This document shows positions 16,096-25,324 of a stretch of 64,000 nt of DNA, piece after piece (position 1 is the stretch's first letter; each line of letters starts with the position of its first letter). The DNA comes from Robiginitomaculum sp. (GTDB lineage: Bacteria > Pseudomonadota > Alphaproteobacteria > Caulobacterales > Maricaulaceae), in assembly GCA_002733805.1 (NCBI GenBank), contig NVXG01000028.1, positions 1-64,000 on the forward strand. The letters are read 5' to 3'. A model generated the notes under the pieces. That model was not told the origin of the DNA, searched no databases, and was given only the letters and a program-made list of their open reading frames with translations. Both the position numbers and the translations under genes were made by a program.

Positions 16096-17156
16096 AAATC
16101 CTAGTTACTGGCGGTTCCGGCTTCATCGGCTCAGCCGTTTGTTTGTATTTGGTCCAGCAAGTTGGGGCCGAAGTGGTCAATGTGGACGCACTGACCTATG
16201 CGGCCAACCAACACTCCTTGCGCCCGATTGAAGATCATTCGGCCTATTCGTTTGTGCAGGCTAATATCTGCGACCATGCCGCGATGCGCCAAATCTTTGA
16301 AACGCATCAACCGGACGCCGTGATGCATCTGGCCGCCGAAAGCCACGTAGATCGCTCTATCACAGGGGCTGCGGATTTTATTCAGACCAATATTGTCGGT
16401 ACGTTTATTTTGCTGGATGTGGCCAAAGCCTATTGGCAGGATTTGCCCGATGCCAAAAAAGCCGATTTTCGGTTTTTGCAGGTTTCAACTGACGAAGTAT
16501 ACGGCTCATTGGGAGTCGATGGCCTGTTTTGTGAAACCACGCCATATGACCCATCTTCGCCTTATTCAGCCAGCAAGGCAGCCTCAGATCATTTGGCATT
16601 GGCGTGGCAAAGAACCTATGGTTTTCCTGCACTTATCTCCAATTGTTCCAATAATTACGGTCCGCGCCAGTTCCCTGAAAAATTAATTCCATTGGTGTTC
16701 ATCAACGCCCTGCATGGTGAAAAACTTCCCGTGTATGGCGATGGATCGAATGTGCGCGACTGGCTCTATGTGGATGACCATGCAAAAGCCCTGCATCTGA
16801 TCCTGACCCAAGGACGACTGGGTCAAACCTATAATGTTGGCGGGCGCAATGAGCGGACTAATTTGCAAGTGGTTCACCGGATTTGCGATCTGCTTGATGA
16901 AAAACGGCCCCAAGGCATTTCGCGCCGTGATTTAATCACCTATGTGACCGACCGCCCCGGCCATGATCAGCGCTATGCGATTGATGCCAGCAAGCTGGAA
17001 AGCGAGCTGGGATGGCGCGCTAAGGAAGATTTTGAAACCGGCATGGAAAAAACCATTGGCTGGTATCTGGACAATGAAGCTTGGTGGCTGCCTTTGCATG
17101 ACAAGGTCTATGCTGGCCAGCGTCTCGGCCTTGCTGATCCATCCGGCAAAGGCTGA
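16092..17156 (+). CDS. rfbB: dTDP-glucose 4,6-dehydratase
   Basis: 354 residues from the ATG at 16092, with GAGG 7 bases upstream; the ATG overlaps the trhO stop. It is an extended short-chain dehydrogenase. The NAD loop is TGGSGFIG (residues 6-13), [13 protein letters not shown] follows near 80, the Ser-Thr-Asp/Glu catalytic segment is [12 protein letters not shown], and the Tyr-Lys pair is in [14 protein letters not shown]-terminal [11 protein letters not shown] and a GYxxxV-like end are family features. It converts dTDP-glucose to dTDP-4-keto-6-deoxyglucose. rfbD follows after 3 bases. Confidence 0.96.
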   Translation: MKILVTGGSGFIGSAVCLYLVQQVGAEVVNVDALTYAANQHSLRPIEDHSAYSFVQANICDHAAMRQIFETHQPDAVMHLAAESHVDRSITGAADFIQTNIVGTFILLDVAKAYWQDLPDAKKADFRFLQVSTDEVYGSLGVDGLFCETTPYDPSSPYSASKAASDHLALAWQRTYGFPALISNCSNNYGPRQFPEKLIPLVFINALHGEKLPVYGDGSNVRDWLYVDDHAKALHLILTQGRLGQTYNVGGRNERTNLQVVHRICDLLDEKRPQGISRRDLITYVTDRPGHDQRYAIDASKLESELGWRAKEDFETGMEKTIGWYLDNEAWWLPLHDKVYAGQRLGLADPSGKG

Positions 17157-17159
17157 ACA

Positions 17160-18044
17160 ATGTCAAAAGTTCTAGTGATTGGCGCGCATGGGCAAGTGGC
17201 TCGTTCTCTGTTTACAGTGGAGAAACCCGCGTCCTTTGAGTTGTTTTCGGTGGCCCGGCCAGAATTAGATCTGGCCCGCCCTGAAACCATCGCGCCGATG
17301 CTCGATGTTCAAAACCCACAGTTTTTGATCAATGCCGCAGCCTACACCCAAGTCGACGCCGCCCAAAGCAATGAAGCAGAAGCCTTTGCGGTCAACGCCG
17401 AAGGCGTCGACGGTTTGGCCAAAGAATGTGCCAAACGCAATATCGTGCTCCTGCACTTGTCTACCGACTATGTGTATGACGGCACCAAGCAAGGCCCATA
17501 TACTGAAACCGACCCGACCGCACCCTTGGGGGTTTATGGCCGTTCCAAACTGGCCGGTGAAGACGCCATCCGGGCGGCAGGTGGGTCGCACCTGATCCTG
17601 CGGACCGCATGGGTCCATAGTCCGTATGGCCGCAATTTTGTCAAAACCATGTTGCGATTGGCCGAGAGCAATGGGCAGATCAATGTCATCAATGATCAGA
17701 CCGGCTGTCCGACCTTTGCTCCGCATCTGGCCAGTGGTATTCTACAGATCATTGACCGCCTGAACCGGTCTGGAAAAGTTGATCATGTCTGGGGCACTTA
17801 TTGCATGGCCGGCTCGGGTAATACCAGCTGGTATGAATTTGCCCGTGAGATTTTTGAGCAGTCAAAGCGCTGCGGTGGGCCGACTTGCGAAATTAAACCG
17901 ATCCCGGCAACTGAATGGCCAACCCCCACACAACGACCCGAAAACTCAAAGCTGGATTGTCAAAAGATCGAACAACAATTCGGCATTCGCTTACCCCATT
18001 GGCGTCAAGGTGTAGCCAAATGTGTTGCCGATATACTGGCATAA
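17160..18044 (+). CDS. rfbD: dTDP-4-dehydrorhamnose reductase
   Basis: A 294-residue short-chain reductase performing the last step to dTDP-L-rhamnose with NADPH. Motifs are VIGAHGQVARSL at the N-terminus, NAAAYTQVDAAQSNEAEAF, the catalytic LSTDYVYDG and YGRSKLAGE, then RTAWVHSPYGRNFVKTML. It follows rfbB with 3 bases between, so they form one unit. It converges with the GT2 gene 10 bases further on, without an obvious terminator between them. Confidence 0.95.
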   Translation: MSKVLVIGAHGQVARSLFTVEKPASFELFSVARPELDLARPETIAPMLDVQNPQFLINAAAYTQVDAAQSNEAEAFAVNAEGVDGLAKECAKRNIVLLHLSTDYVYDGTKQGPYTETDPTAPLGVYGRSKLAGEDAIRAAGGSHLILRTAWVHSPYGRNFVKTMLRLAESNGQINVINDQTGCPTFAPHLASGILQIIDRLNRSGKVDHVWGTYCMAGSGNTSWYEFAREIFEQSKRCGGPTCEIKPIPATEWPTPTQRPENSKLDCQKIEQQFGIRLPHWRQGVAKCVADILA

Positions 18045-18054
18045 ATCACGCTGC

Positions 18055-18828
18055 TTAATGTTGTAATTTCAACCAATTGTGGCGTTTTTTTAACTTTCTT
18101 GCTGTTTTACGCAATACCGCCAAACGGTTGGTGGTCGATTGGAGCATCGAATCCGGGTGCACCCGATAGCGGGCCAGAATTTCCGGTACCCGCACCCCAT
18201 GCCAACCGGCCTCGGCAAAGCTGCACCAAAGGTCGAAATCCTCCCAACCGTCCGGCAAATGGGCATAGCCGCCCACCTCAGCCCAAGCCTGTTTTCGAAT
18301 CAGGGCCATCGCATCAATATAATTGCCTCGGGCCAATCGGGAGCGGCTCCACAATTGTGTATTCAACAATCCATGATCGCCGCCAAACACTTCCAACATC
18401 GGATAGGCGAACCCGGCTTTGGGGTCGTGCAAGGCTTGCTCGCAGCGAGCAATACAGCGCGGAAATAGCAAATTGTCCGCATCAAGCGTGAACCCAAATG
18501 GACTCTGGCAATGATGAAACCCGGTATTTCTAGCGGCTGACAAACCGGCATTTTCATCGTGGGCAATTAGCTTTACATCGACAAACCGTTCGGCGTTTTG
18601 TTGCATCCATTGCTTGCACACATCTTGCGAATGATCCGTGCTGCCATCATCGACCACGACCAATGACAAAGCTTGGGCAGTTTGCTCGAATACCGAGTCC
18701 AGCGCCAGACCTATGGTGTGGTCATAATTATAGAGCGGCACAATAATGGTGGTCTGGGCCGGGGTCACGGACTTGGTTTTATTCGCAAAAATTACTGAAT
18801 ACGGGGCGATATCCGGCACCATAGTCAT
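18055..18828 (-). CDS. Family 2 glycosyltransferase
   Basis: A 257-residue GT-A enzyme. The N-terminal signature TTIIVPLYNYDHTIGLALDS starts near residue 24, followed by VVVDDGSTDHSQDVC. The metal-binding motif is LDADN in GFTLDADNLLFPRC. WEDFDLW near residue 190 is typical of the second catalytic region. No membrane segments are seen, so it acts at the inner face of the membrane on a lipid-linked glycan. It starts in a 4-base overlap (ATGA, 18825-18828) with the upstream glycosyltransferase. The sugar donor is unknown. Confidence 0.9.
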   Translation of the reverse strand: MTMVPDIAPYSVIFANKTKSVTPAQTTIIVPLYNYDHTIGLALDSVFEQTAQALSLVVVDDGSTDHSQDVCKQWMQQNAERFVDVKLIAHDENAGLSAARNTGFHHCQSPFGFTLDADNLLFPRCIARCEQALHDPKAGFAYPMLEVFGGDHGLLNTQLWSRSRLARGNYIDAMALIRKQAWAEVGGYAHLPDGWEDFDLWCSFAEAGWHGVRVPEILARYRVHPDSMLQSTTNRLAVLRKTARKLKKRHNWLKLQH

Positions 18829-20426
18829 TTTGACTGACTCGGCTCAATCTGGAAAATATCGGCCAAGACCTGCCCCATCGGGGCTTGAACCCGCAATTGG
18901 CGATAGCCATTGCTGGCCACCCGTTCTAATTCCTGCCCGCCATCCTTGGATTTGAGCAACCAATCGATCAATTGCGGCAGCTTTTCGAGATCATCCTCAA
19001 AGAAATGTTGGCCCGGCTTATAACCCGGCGCACAAAATCCGGTTTCAGCCACCACAGCGGTCCGATGCCAAAACCCGTGCCAGGTCATCCGGTGCCACTC
19101 AAAATAGGGCAAAACCCCCTGATGAATATTCAATTGAATTTTTGCCCGTTGCGACAGGCCAGCATAAGCCAGCGCCGAAACTCCGACTCCGCCGCCGTCG
19201 ATAATTGGCCGCGACATATCGGTCAGCTGAATCACGCACTTCTTGTCGGCCAGTACTGATGCTGCATCAGCAAAAAACCGGGCGCGGCGCGGTGTTTGTG
19301 CGCCGACGAACAAAATATCAATCGGACGGTCGTTTAGCGCCGCTTCGCGGACGGGCGGTGGCCCCAGAATCACATCACCAAATGACTGAATGGCGCTCTC
19401 ATCCGGCAATTTGTCCTGCAAACCCAAAACTGGATCATTGGCTAAAAAGCCGGGGTTTAGAAAGCGAACCGGCAAGCCCATGTCAGCCACCAGAGCTGCA
19501 TTTTGCACACAAAAGTCAAGAATTCCGGCAGCTTTGGTCAAAAATGGGAATGCCCGCGCAAACCAAGGGGTCTGGATTTGTTCGGTATTGACGCAAATTC
19601 CATGGCTTAAAATCGGATCATCGACTAGCTTTACACCGGCACCAAGATAGAAAAACTCATGGGGAGCAATGATAATCGGAGTGGTTGCACCAGCAGAAAT
19701 CGGCGTTGTTTCATCAGCGATTTCGGCCGCAACACCGGCTTGGGCCAGTCCACGGCACACCATGTCGCGGATATGCAAGAAAAACGAATTTCCCTTCGAA
19801 TTGGCAAAAACTTGCACCCGTTGCCCGGCCCGCATACGTGGAAAAGCCTGTTCAGATTTTTGGTTTGAGGCGGCAGTTAGCGCCCGGCCGCAATCCAGAA
19901 AATATGGCTTCTGAACTGTCAGTACCCGTTCAGTTGACCAACCGCAGCGGCCCTCACCCGCGCCGACTTCCAGGAAATGCAAAAGCGGGTTTTGCGTGCC
20001 AATATCCGGGTTGGTCCGACGGTACCAGCCGGTTTCAAACAGCGGACCAGGGTCAAGGTCAGCATGGGCACCCATTTGCAAGAAATGCGTGGCCGGGTCT
20101 GCTGCAGCGTCACTATTTTGCTGAGCATACCAATCGGGATCAAATAATTTACTGGCCTGAATGACTTCCTTAGCACGGAGCAATCCGTTCTTGTCAAACC
20201 GGCTTCGCAAGCCATAGCCAGGCACTAGGCGTAAGAAAAATACAGCAACGCTTCTAAAAACTGCCGCTAACTTTTGCGCGCCCTTGCCTTTTAACCGCAT
20301 TAATTCCACGGCTTGCCAGCTTGGAGAGCCGCGCATGGCTTCTAACTCTGCCGCCAACGCATTGGCCCGCAAAGTTTCGTCAGCCAGTTTGGCTTCCAAT
20401 TCTTTTTGACTGTAAAAATCGTCCAT
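18825..20426 (-). CDS. Glycosyltransferase with N-terminal FDxxWY-type repeats
   Basis: About 533 residues. The N-terminal 50 residues form a probable coiled coil (QKELEAKLADETLRANALAA). Residues 85-165 carry two or three 'FDPDWYAQQN...HFLQMGA' / 'FETGWYRRTN...HFLEVGA' repeats seen in several exopolysaccharide glycosyltransferases. The C-terminal part looks like a GT-B enzyme (DILFVGAQTPRRARFF, LSQRAKIQLNIHQG, FAAPGYKPGQHF-like donor region). I prefer the ATG at 20426; a TTG at 20438 has GGATAGG upstream and would add four residues. It is coupled to the GT2 gene downstream. The donor and acceptor are unknown. Confidence 0.75.
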   Translation of the reverse strand: MDDFYSQKELEAKLADETLRANALAAELEAMRGSPSWQAVELMRLKGKGAQKLAAVFRSVAVFFLRLVPGYGLRSRFDKNGLLRAKEVIQASKLFDPDWYAQQNSDAAADPATHFLQMGAHADLDPGPLFETGWYRRTNPDIGTQNPLLHFLEVGAGEGRCGWSTERVLTVQKPYFLDCGRALTAASNQKSEQAFPRMRAGQRVQVFANSKGNSFFLHIRDMVCRGLAQAGVAAEIADETTPISAGATTPIIIAPHEFFYLGAGVKLVDDPILSHGICVNTEQIQTPWFARAFPFLTKAAGILDFCVQNAALVADMGLPVRFLNPGFLANDPVLGLQDKLPDESAIQSFGDVILGPPPVREAALNDRPIDILFVGAQTPRRARFFADAASVLADKKCVIQLTDMSRPIIDGGGVGVSALAYAGLSQRAKIQLNIHQGVLPYFEWHRMTWHGFWHRTAVVAETGFCAPGYKPGQHFFEDDLEKLPQLIDWLLKSKDGGQELERVASNGYRQLRVQAPMGQVLADIFQIEPSQSK

Positions 20427-20519
20427 CAACCGGCCCAACGCCTATCCAATTGGGCATCATGATAACGCCCAAATCCTGCCCTGCCTAGATTTGTTACACC
20501 GGCATGCACCGACCAGAAA

Positions 20520-21821
20520 CTAGCAACCCACGCCGGTATACTCGAAACCAGCGTTTTTCATCTCTGACATTTGATAGATATTTCGCAAATCAATCACTGT
20601 CCGCCCGCGCATCAGATCAGCCAGCCGGCCCAGATCGAGCGCCCGGAACTGGTTCCATTCGGTAATGATAACCAGCCCATCGGCATTTTTCGCGCAATCA
20701 TAGGCATCGGAACACCAGCTCACATCGGTTAGCTCTTTGGCAGCCGCTTGCATGGCTTCGGGGTCAAACGCCCGGATTTTTGCCCCCGCCTGTTGCAAGG
20801 CAGGAAGTATGGTCAGCGCCGGAGCATAGCGCATATCATCAGTATTTGGCTTGAACGCCACACCCAGCACCGCAATGCTTTTGCCCGAAACATCGCCGCC
20901 ACAAGCGGCAATGATCTTATCGGCCATGGTTTCTTTGCGCGCATCATTGGCCCGGATCACCGCCTCGACGATTTGCAAGGGCGCACCGACTTCTTTGGCT
21001 GTACGAGCCAGCGCCAAGGTGTCTTTGGGAAAACAGGAACCGCCATAACCCGGCCCGGCGTTTAAGAATTTGGAGCCAATTCGATTATCTAGGCCGATCC
21101 CGCGCGATATGGCTTGCACATCGGCTCCGACTTTTTCGCACAAATCGGCCATTTCATTGATGAAGGTGATCTTGGTGGCCAAAAAGGCATTGGCCGCATA
21201 TTTAATCAATTCAGCCGAGCGTCTTGTCGTAAATAAGATCGGTGTTTCGTTCAAAAACAAAGGCCGATACAGCTCTTTCATGACCGCAATCGCGCGTTCA
21301 TCTTCCGTGCCAATGATCACCCGATCCGGACGTTTGAAGTCGTCAATGGCCGCGCCTTCACGCAAAAATTCCGGATTGGACACAATGGAAAAATCACTAA
21401 TTGCCCTAGCTTTTCCAACAATTTTTTCAACTTCATCACCGGTGCCAACCGGCACGGTTGATTTATTGACAATCACCGTAAAGTCATCAATTTTCTCGGC
21501 AATTTCTGCGGCGGCCTGATACACATAACTCAGATCAGCAAACCCATCACCGCGCCGCGAAGGTGTACCCACCGCAATAAAAACCGCATCGGCACTTGCC
21601 ACTGCGTCCTTAAGTTCGGTGGTAAATGACAATCTGCCTTCGCGGGTATTGGTTTCAACTAGATTGGCTAACCCCGGTTCAAAGATCGGAATTTTGCCAG
21701 CGCGCAATTGGTCAATTTTGGAGCTGTCCTTGTCGACACAAATCACATCATGTCCAAAATCAGCAAAACAGGCACCGGATACCAATCCGACATAACCAGT
21801 TCCGATCATTGCAACGCGCAT
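20520..21821 (-). CDS. ugd: UDP-glucose 6-dehydrogenase
   Basis: A 433-residue enzyme oxidising UDP-glucose to UDP-glucuronate. The NAD domain begins VAMIGTGYVGLVSGACFADFG-like; key loop GTGYVG is at residues 7-12. The catalytic Cys is in GPGYGGSCFPKDTLAL near residue 265, with Lys in KYAANAFLATKITFINE. GVAFKPNTDDMRYAPAL marks the C-terminal UDP-binding domain. GGAGAG lies 4 bases before the ATG at 21821. An 81-base gap with a TTGGGC/GCCCAA stem (20450-20472) separates it from the glycosyltransferase gene, so read-through is possible. The 205-base divergent gap upstream (21822-22026) holds no gene. Confidence 0.96.
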   Translation of the reverse strand: MRVAMIGTGYVGLVSGACFADFGHDVICVDKDSSKIDQLRAGKIPIFEPGLANLVETNTREGRLSFTTELKDAVASADAVFIAVGTPSRRGDGFADLSYVYQAAAEIAEKIDDFTVIVNKSTVPVGTGDEVEKIVGKARAISDFSIVSNPEFLREGAAIDDFKRPDRVIIGTEDERAIAVMKELYRPLFLNETPILFTTRRSAELIKYAANAFLATKITFINEMADLCEKVGADVQAISRGIGLDNRIGSKFLNAGPGYGGSCFPKDTLALARTAKEVGAPLQIVEAVIRANDARKETMADKIIAACGGDVSGKSIAVLGVAFKPNTDDMRYAPALTILPALQQAGAKIRAFDPEAMQAAAKELTDVSWCSDAYDCAKNADGLVIITEWNQFRALDLGRLADLMRGRTVIDLRNIYQMSEMKNAGFEYTGVGC

Positions 21822-22026
21822 TTTGCTCTCCGTCTAAGCGGCCACTTGCCACCGGCGGTTTCATGCAGCAAAATTTGCTGCGCCACAACCGATGATCCGT
21901 TCATGGGTTCAATTTCACAACTGTTTTTCAGACCAAAAAAGGATAATAAACTACCTATTCAACCATCAAATCTAAACCTTTTCTGGTTTCACTAGCCATC
22001 CTTAAACACAATCACTGAGATCAGCC

Positions 22027-23172
22027 TTGCCCCCCAACCACCCAACCCACAGATTTGTCGCTTGGTGCCAACATGAATTGATGGCCAATTGGGCACGATT
22101 TGCTGTGGATCAGCACCATGGTGGCTTTATCGAGCAATTTCATCTGGATGGCAGACTAGACCGGCAAGGGCCACGCCGAGTACGAGTCGCAGCCCGACAG
22201 ATTTACGCCTTTTCCCAAGCCAGCCTGCTCGGATGGGACGATCACAAACAATTGGTGCTAAATGGCGTTGATTGGCTGATGGATCGTGGTTGGCGGGCCG
22301 ATGGTGATCCTGGCTTCATTCATCTGACCCATGATGATGGCAGTCCGGCTGACACGCGCCGCGATCTGTATGACCACGCCTTTCATATTCTGGGTCTGGC
22401 GCAAGCCTATCAGGCCACAAAGGATGCCCAGATACTGGCCTTGGCCAAGCAGACTTTTGACTATGTCGAAGAAGCACTCACCTCAGAGCATAGCGGTTGG
22501 AATGAAACCATTGAAGGCTCTCTACCCCGGCGGCAAAATCCGCACATGCATATGTTTGAGGCCTTGCTGGCGCTTTATGCGGCCAGCAAGGACACGAAAT
22601 ATCTGAACCGGGCCGATGACATTCTTGCCTTGCTGGAAAGTCGCTTTATTGATCCGATCAGTGGATGTTTGTTGGAATTTTTTGATCCGGATTGGCAGGC
22701 GCAAACCCCGCACCGGGTCGAGCCGGGCCATATGGTTGAATGGGTCTGGCTGTTGGAGCAACGAAGCCGAATATCTCACTCTTTGAGCCATCCATTTTGC
22801 GCTGATCGTTTCTTGTCCATAGCTGAAAAATTGGGCAAACAGGAAACCGGCTTACTGATTGATACCTGTTCACCAAGCGGCGACATCCTTAGCGATAGTT
22901 CGCGGGTTTGGGTGCAAACTGAATGGCTGAAAGCCATGTGGGTCACCGGCCAGTCGGACACGAAGATCGAAAATCTGATCGACCATATCTTTGAGCAATA
23001 TCTGATCAGCGATCAGCCCGGCATGTGGAATGACGCGGTTACGGCCCAAGGCGAGCCCTTGTCGAAACGGGTTCCGGCCAGCATTTTATATCATTTCATG
23101 AGCGCCGCGACCGAACTGGAACGACTGACCAGCGCCGTTGAGAACCAGGAGACATCATGTCAAATCCGTTGA
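22027..23172 (+). CDS. AGE-family sugar epimerase/isomerase
   Basis: 381 residues with the (alpha/alpha)6-barrel pattern of N-acylglucosamine 2-epimerase / mannose isomerase proteins. Visible features are the N-terminal HHGGFIEQFHLDG, RVRVAARQIYAFSQA, DLYDHAFHILGLAQAY, NPHMHMFEALLALY with its catalytic His pair, and EPGHMVEWVWLLE. The last two are diagnostic. The start is a TTG at 22027 after a GAGA-type site. It overlaps manC by 16 bases, so the likely job is supply of mannose or mannose-6-phosphate to GDP-mannose synthesis. Free sugar versus phosphate specificity is unclear. Confidence 0.87.
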   Translation: MPPNHPTHRFVAWCQHELMANWARFAVDQHHGGFIEQFHLDGRLDRQGPRRVRVAARQIYAFSQASLLGWDDHKQLVLNGVDWLMDRGWRADGDPGFIHLTHDDGSPADTRRDLYDHAFHILGLAQAYQATKDAQILALAKQTFDYVEEALTSEHSGWNETIEGSLPRRQNPHMHMFEALLALYAASKDTKYLNRADDILALLESRFIDPISGCLLEFFDPDWQAQTPHRVEPGHMVEWVWLLEQRSRISHSLSHPFCADRFLSIAEKLGKQETGLLIDTCSPSGDILSDSSRVWVQTEWLKAMWVTGQSDTKIENLIDHIFEQYLISDQPGMWNDAVTAQGEPLSKRVPASILYHFMSAATELERLTSAVENQETSCQIR

Positions 23173-24227
23173 TTGTGCCGGTAATTATGTCCGGTGGAGC
23201 CGGAACCCGCTTGTGGCCACTGTCCCGCCGGGAAAAACCGAAGCAAATGCATCCGATTTTTGGATCCCGCTCCCTGTTGCAGGAAACGGCCTTGCGGGTA
23301 CCAACTGACGCGGGCTTTGCGCCACCCATCGTGGTTTGCGCTGCCGCCCACCGCGATGCCGTCGCCGAACAATTGTCTGAAATTGGCTTGGAGCCGACCC
23401 AGATCATTGGCGAACCGATGGCCCGCAACACCGCGCCTTGCGCTGCCATTGCCGCCCACGCGGTGAAGCAACAATTTGGCCCAGATGCGCTGATTTTGCT
23501 ACTGGCGGCCGATCATTATTTTACCAATCCAATCGCTTTTCGGGCGGCAGTTCGCCAAGGTTCAAACATCGCTTCGGCAGGTAAAATCCTGACGTTCGGA
23601 CCCAAACCAACCCGCCCGGAAACCGGATACGGGTATTTGCAGATCGGACCACAAATCGAAGATGGGATTTTTCAGGTCGGCCAATTTGTCGAAAAACCGG
23701 ACCTAGAAACTGCCAAAAAATGGGTGCAGGACGAGCGGTATTTATGGAATGCTGGCATGTTCCTATTTCGGGCTGAACCCATGATTAATGAGACCATGGC
23801 CCATCGCCCGGCCATTGCAAAAGCCGCAAAAGCCGCATGGCAACAAGCCGACCATGACGGTAATTTTACCTTGCTGAACGCCAGTGCATTTGCCGGGTGT
23901 CCGTCCGAATCTGTTGATACGGCGGTGATGGAAAACACCAGTTTTGCGGCAGTTATTCCGCTCGATGCTGGCTGGTCAGATGTGGGATCGTGGACCGCAA
24001 TCCATGAGCTGTCGACGCAAGACGATCACGGCAATGCGTTAGATGGTGCTGTCACCAGTATCGACAATGAAAACTGCCTATTTCGGGCTGACGGTATTCG
24101 CGTGGCAGCTCTGGGGCTGCAAGGATTGGCGGTAATTGCCAGCCCGGATGCAGTGTTGGTCCTGCCCTTATCTGAAGCCCAACGGGTCAAGGAACTTGTT
24201 ACCCAAATCCCCGAAGACGAGCTTTAA
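23157..24227 (+). CDS. manC: Mannose-1-phosphate guanylyltransferase
   Basis: A 356-residue GDP-mannose pyrophosphorylase. The signature SGGAGTRLWPLSRREKPKQ is at residues 11-29, followed by EPMARNTAPCAAIAA, LLAADHYF, ETGYGYLQIG, FVEKPDLETA and AGWSDVGSW. It lacks the extra C-terminal isomerase domain of bifunctional forms, consistent with a separate isomerase gene just upstream. AGGAGA precedes the ATG, inside the end of that gene. The stop overlaps the convergent acyltransferase stop by 3 bases. Phosphomannomutase is not in the window. Confidence 0.95.
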   Translation: MSNPLIVPVIMSGGAGTRLWPLSRREKPKQMHPIFGSRSLLQETALRVPTDAGFAPPIVVCAAAHRDAVAEQLSEIGLEPTQIIGEPMARNTAPCAAIAAHAVKQQFGPDALILLLAADHYFTNPIAFRAAVRQGSNIASAGKILTFGPKPTRPETGYGYLQIGPQIEDGIFQVGQFVEKPDLETAKKWVQDERYLWNAGMFLFRAEPMINETMAHRPAIAKAAKAAWQQADHDGNFTLLNASAFAGCPSESVDTAVMENTSFAAVIPLDAGWSDVGSWTAIHELSTQDDHGNALDGAVTSIDNENCLFRADGIRVAALGLQGLAVIASPDAVLVLPLSEAQRVKELVTQIPEDEL

Positions 24228-25324
24228 GCCTCGGTTTTGCCAAACCATCGGGTTCGCAATTTGCGGGTTTGGCCCAATAAGGGTCGTTCCAAAAACTGAT
24301 AGGTCAGTTGGCCAATTCCAATACTGCCCAATAACAAAATGGGTAGCATCAACAAATTGTCAGCCATTCCCGGCCCGGCCCACATCATCCACAAGCGGCC
24401 CAGCACACTCAAAGTCAGCAAATGAGTCAAATAGAGCGAATAAGATTGATCGCCAATCCGACACAGGATTTTTGAAAACCGCGCACCACTGAGTTCCCAT
24501 CCGACTACGCCGTACAACGATAAAAGCAAACCTGGCGCAAAATAAAACGCCCGGCTCCAATGCCCCCACATCTTGTCTGGCGGATCAAAAGCAAACCAGA
24601 AATTGCCAAGCACGAACAAACCAGCCCCGACAATCAAGCTCCATTTCCACCCTCTTCCTTTCCACGCAAAAAGCCCGTAGGCCCCCAATGCGCCAGCCAC
24701 AAACTCTAAGGAAAGTGAGCTGAAAATCACCCGAGGAATGGGCGGCGGATATTCGGTTGAAAGCCAATAGAAAAACCCGACCGCCACCAGCCCCAGCCAA
24801 GCGGCAAGCCCGATCAATCGGCGGTTTTTGGGCAAAAGTAACAGGACAGCAAACACCAGATAGAAATACATCTCGTGAATAAGCGTCCAACCCAAAGGCA
24901 AAAGCGGATCGCGTTCCGAAGGCCACAACGCATAGGAATGTAACAGATTGGGGATTTTGCTTTCGCTGGCAAACACCAGATGCGGGCTTTGCCACCACAC
25001 CAACATCAGGGCAAATGTGACCACCCAATATAGTGGATAAATCCGCCCGACCCGCGCACTTAAAAATGACAGAGCCTGACGCGCGCCCGGTGCCAGTTTC
25101 CAGGTGACATACACCATGATGAAACCGCTAATCCCGAAAAATAGATCAACTCCGGAAAACCCGAATTCCAGCCAATCCGGCAACAGGCGGTCGCCAGCAT
25201 ATTTATTTTCAACCGACATGATGTGCGACATCAAAACCAGCAATACGGCAATGCCGCGCAAGGCCCGTATGCTGTCCAATTGCCGCTGGCCCGGATTTAC
25301 GTCAGCCAAGATTGCCTTAGTCAT
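24224..25324 (-). CDS. Acyltransferase 3 family membrane protein (OafA/YrhL type)
   Basis: 366 residues from the ATG at 25324, which overlaps the upstream stop by 8 bases; longer versions lack conservation. The family start LDSIRALRGIAVLLVLMSH, with catalytic-type His, is followed by about ten membrane segments. Other family features are FGFSGVDLFFGISGFIMVY, the conserved Arg-rich loop, LGWTLIHEMYFYLVFA and GDQSYSLYLTHLL. Such enzymes acetylate or succinylate surface sugars using cytoplasmic acyl-CoA. It lies at the edge of the polysaccharide genes, which fits O-acetylation of that glycan, but it is coupled to the nucleotidyltransferase-like gene. Confidence 0.9.
   Translation of the reverse strand: MTKAILADVNPGQRQLDSIRALRGIAVLLVLMSHIMSVENKYAGDRLLPDWLEFGFSGVDLFFGISGFIMVYVTWKLAPGARQALSFLSARVGRIYPLYWVVTFALMLVWWQSPHLVFASESKIPNLLHSYALWPSERDPLLPLGWTLIHEMYFYLVFAVLLLLPKNRRLIGLAAWLGLVAVGFFYWLSTEYPPPIPRVIFSSLSLEFVAGALGAYGLFAWKGRGWKWSLIVGAGLFVLGNFWFAFDPPDKMWGHWSRAFYFAPGLLLSLYGVVGWELSGARFSKILCRIGDQSYSLYLTHLLTLSVLGRLWMMWAGPGMADNLLMLPILLLGSIGIGQLTYQFLERPLLGQTRKLRTRWFGKTEA

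Noticed and set aside
20450-20472. A terminator between ugd and the glycosyltransferase
   Set aside because: TTGGGC/GCCCAA can form a 6-bp stem, but no T run follows on the transcribed strand, so it is too weak to list as a terminator.
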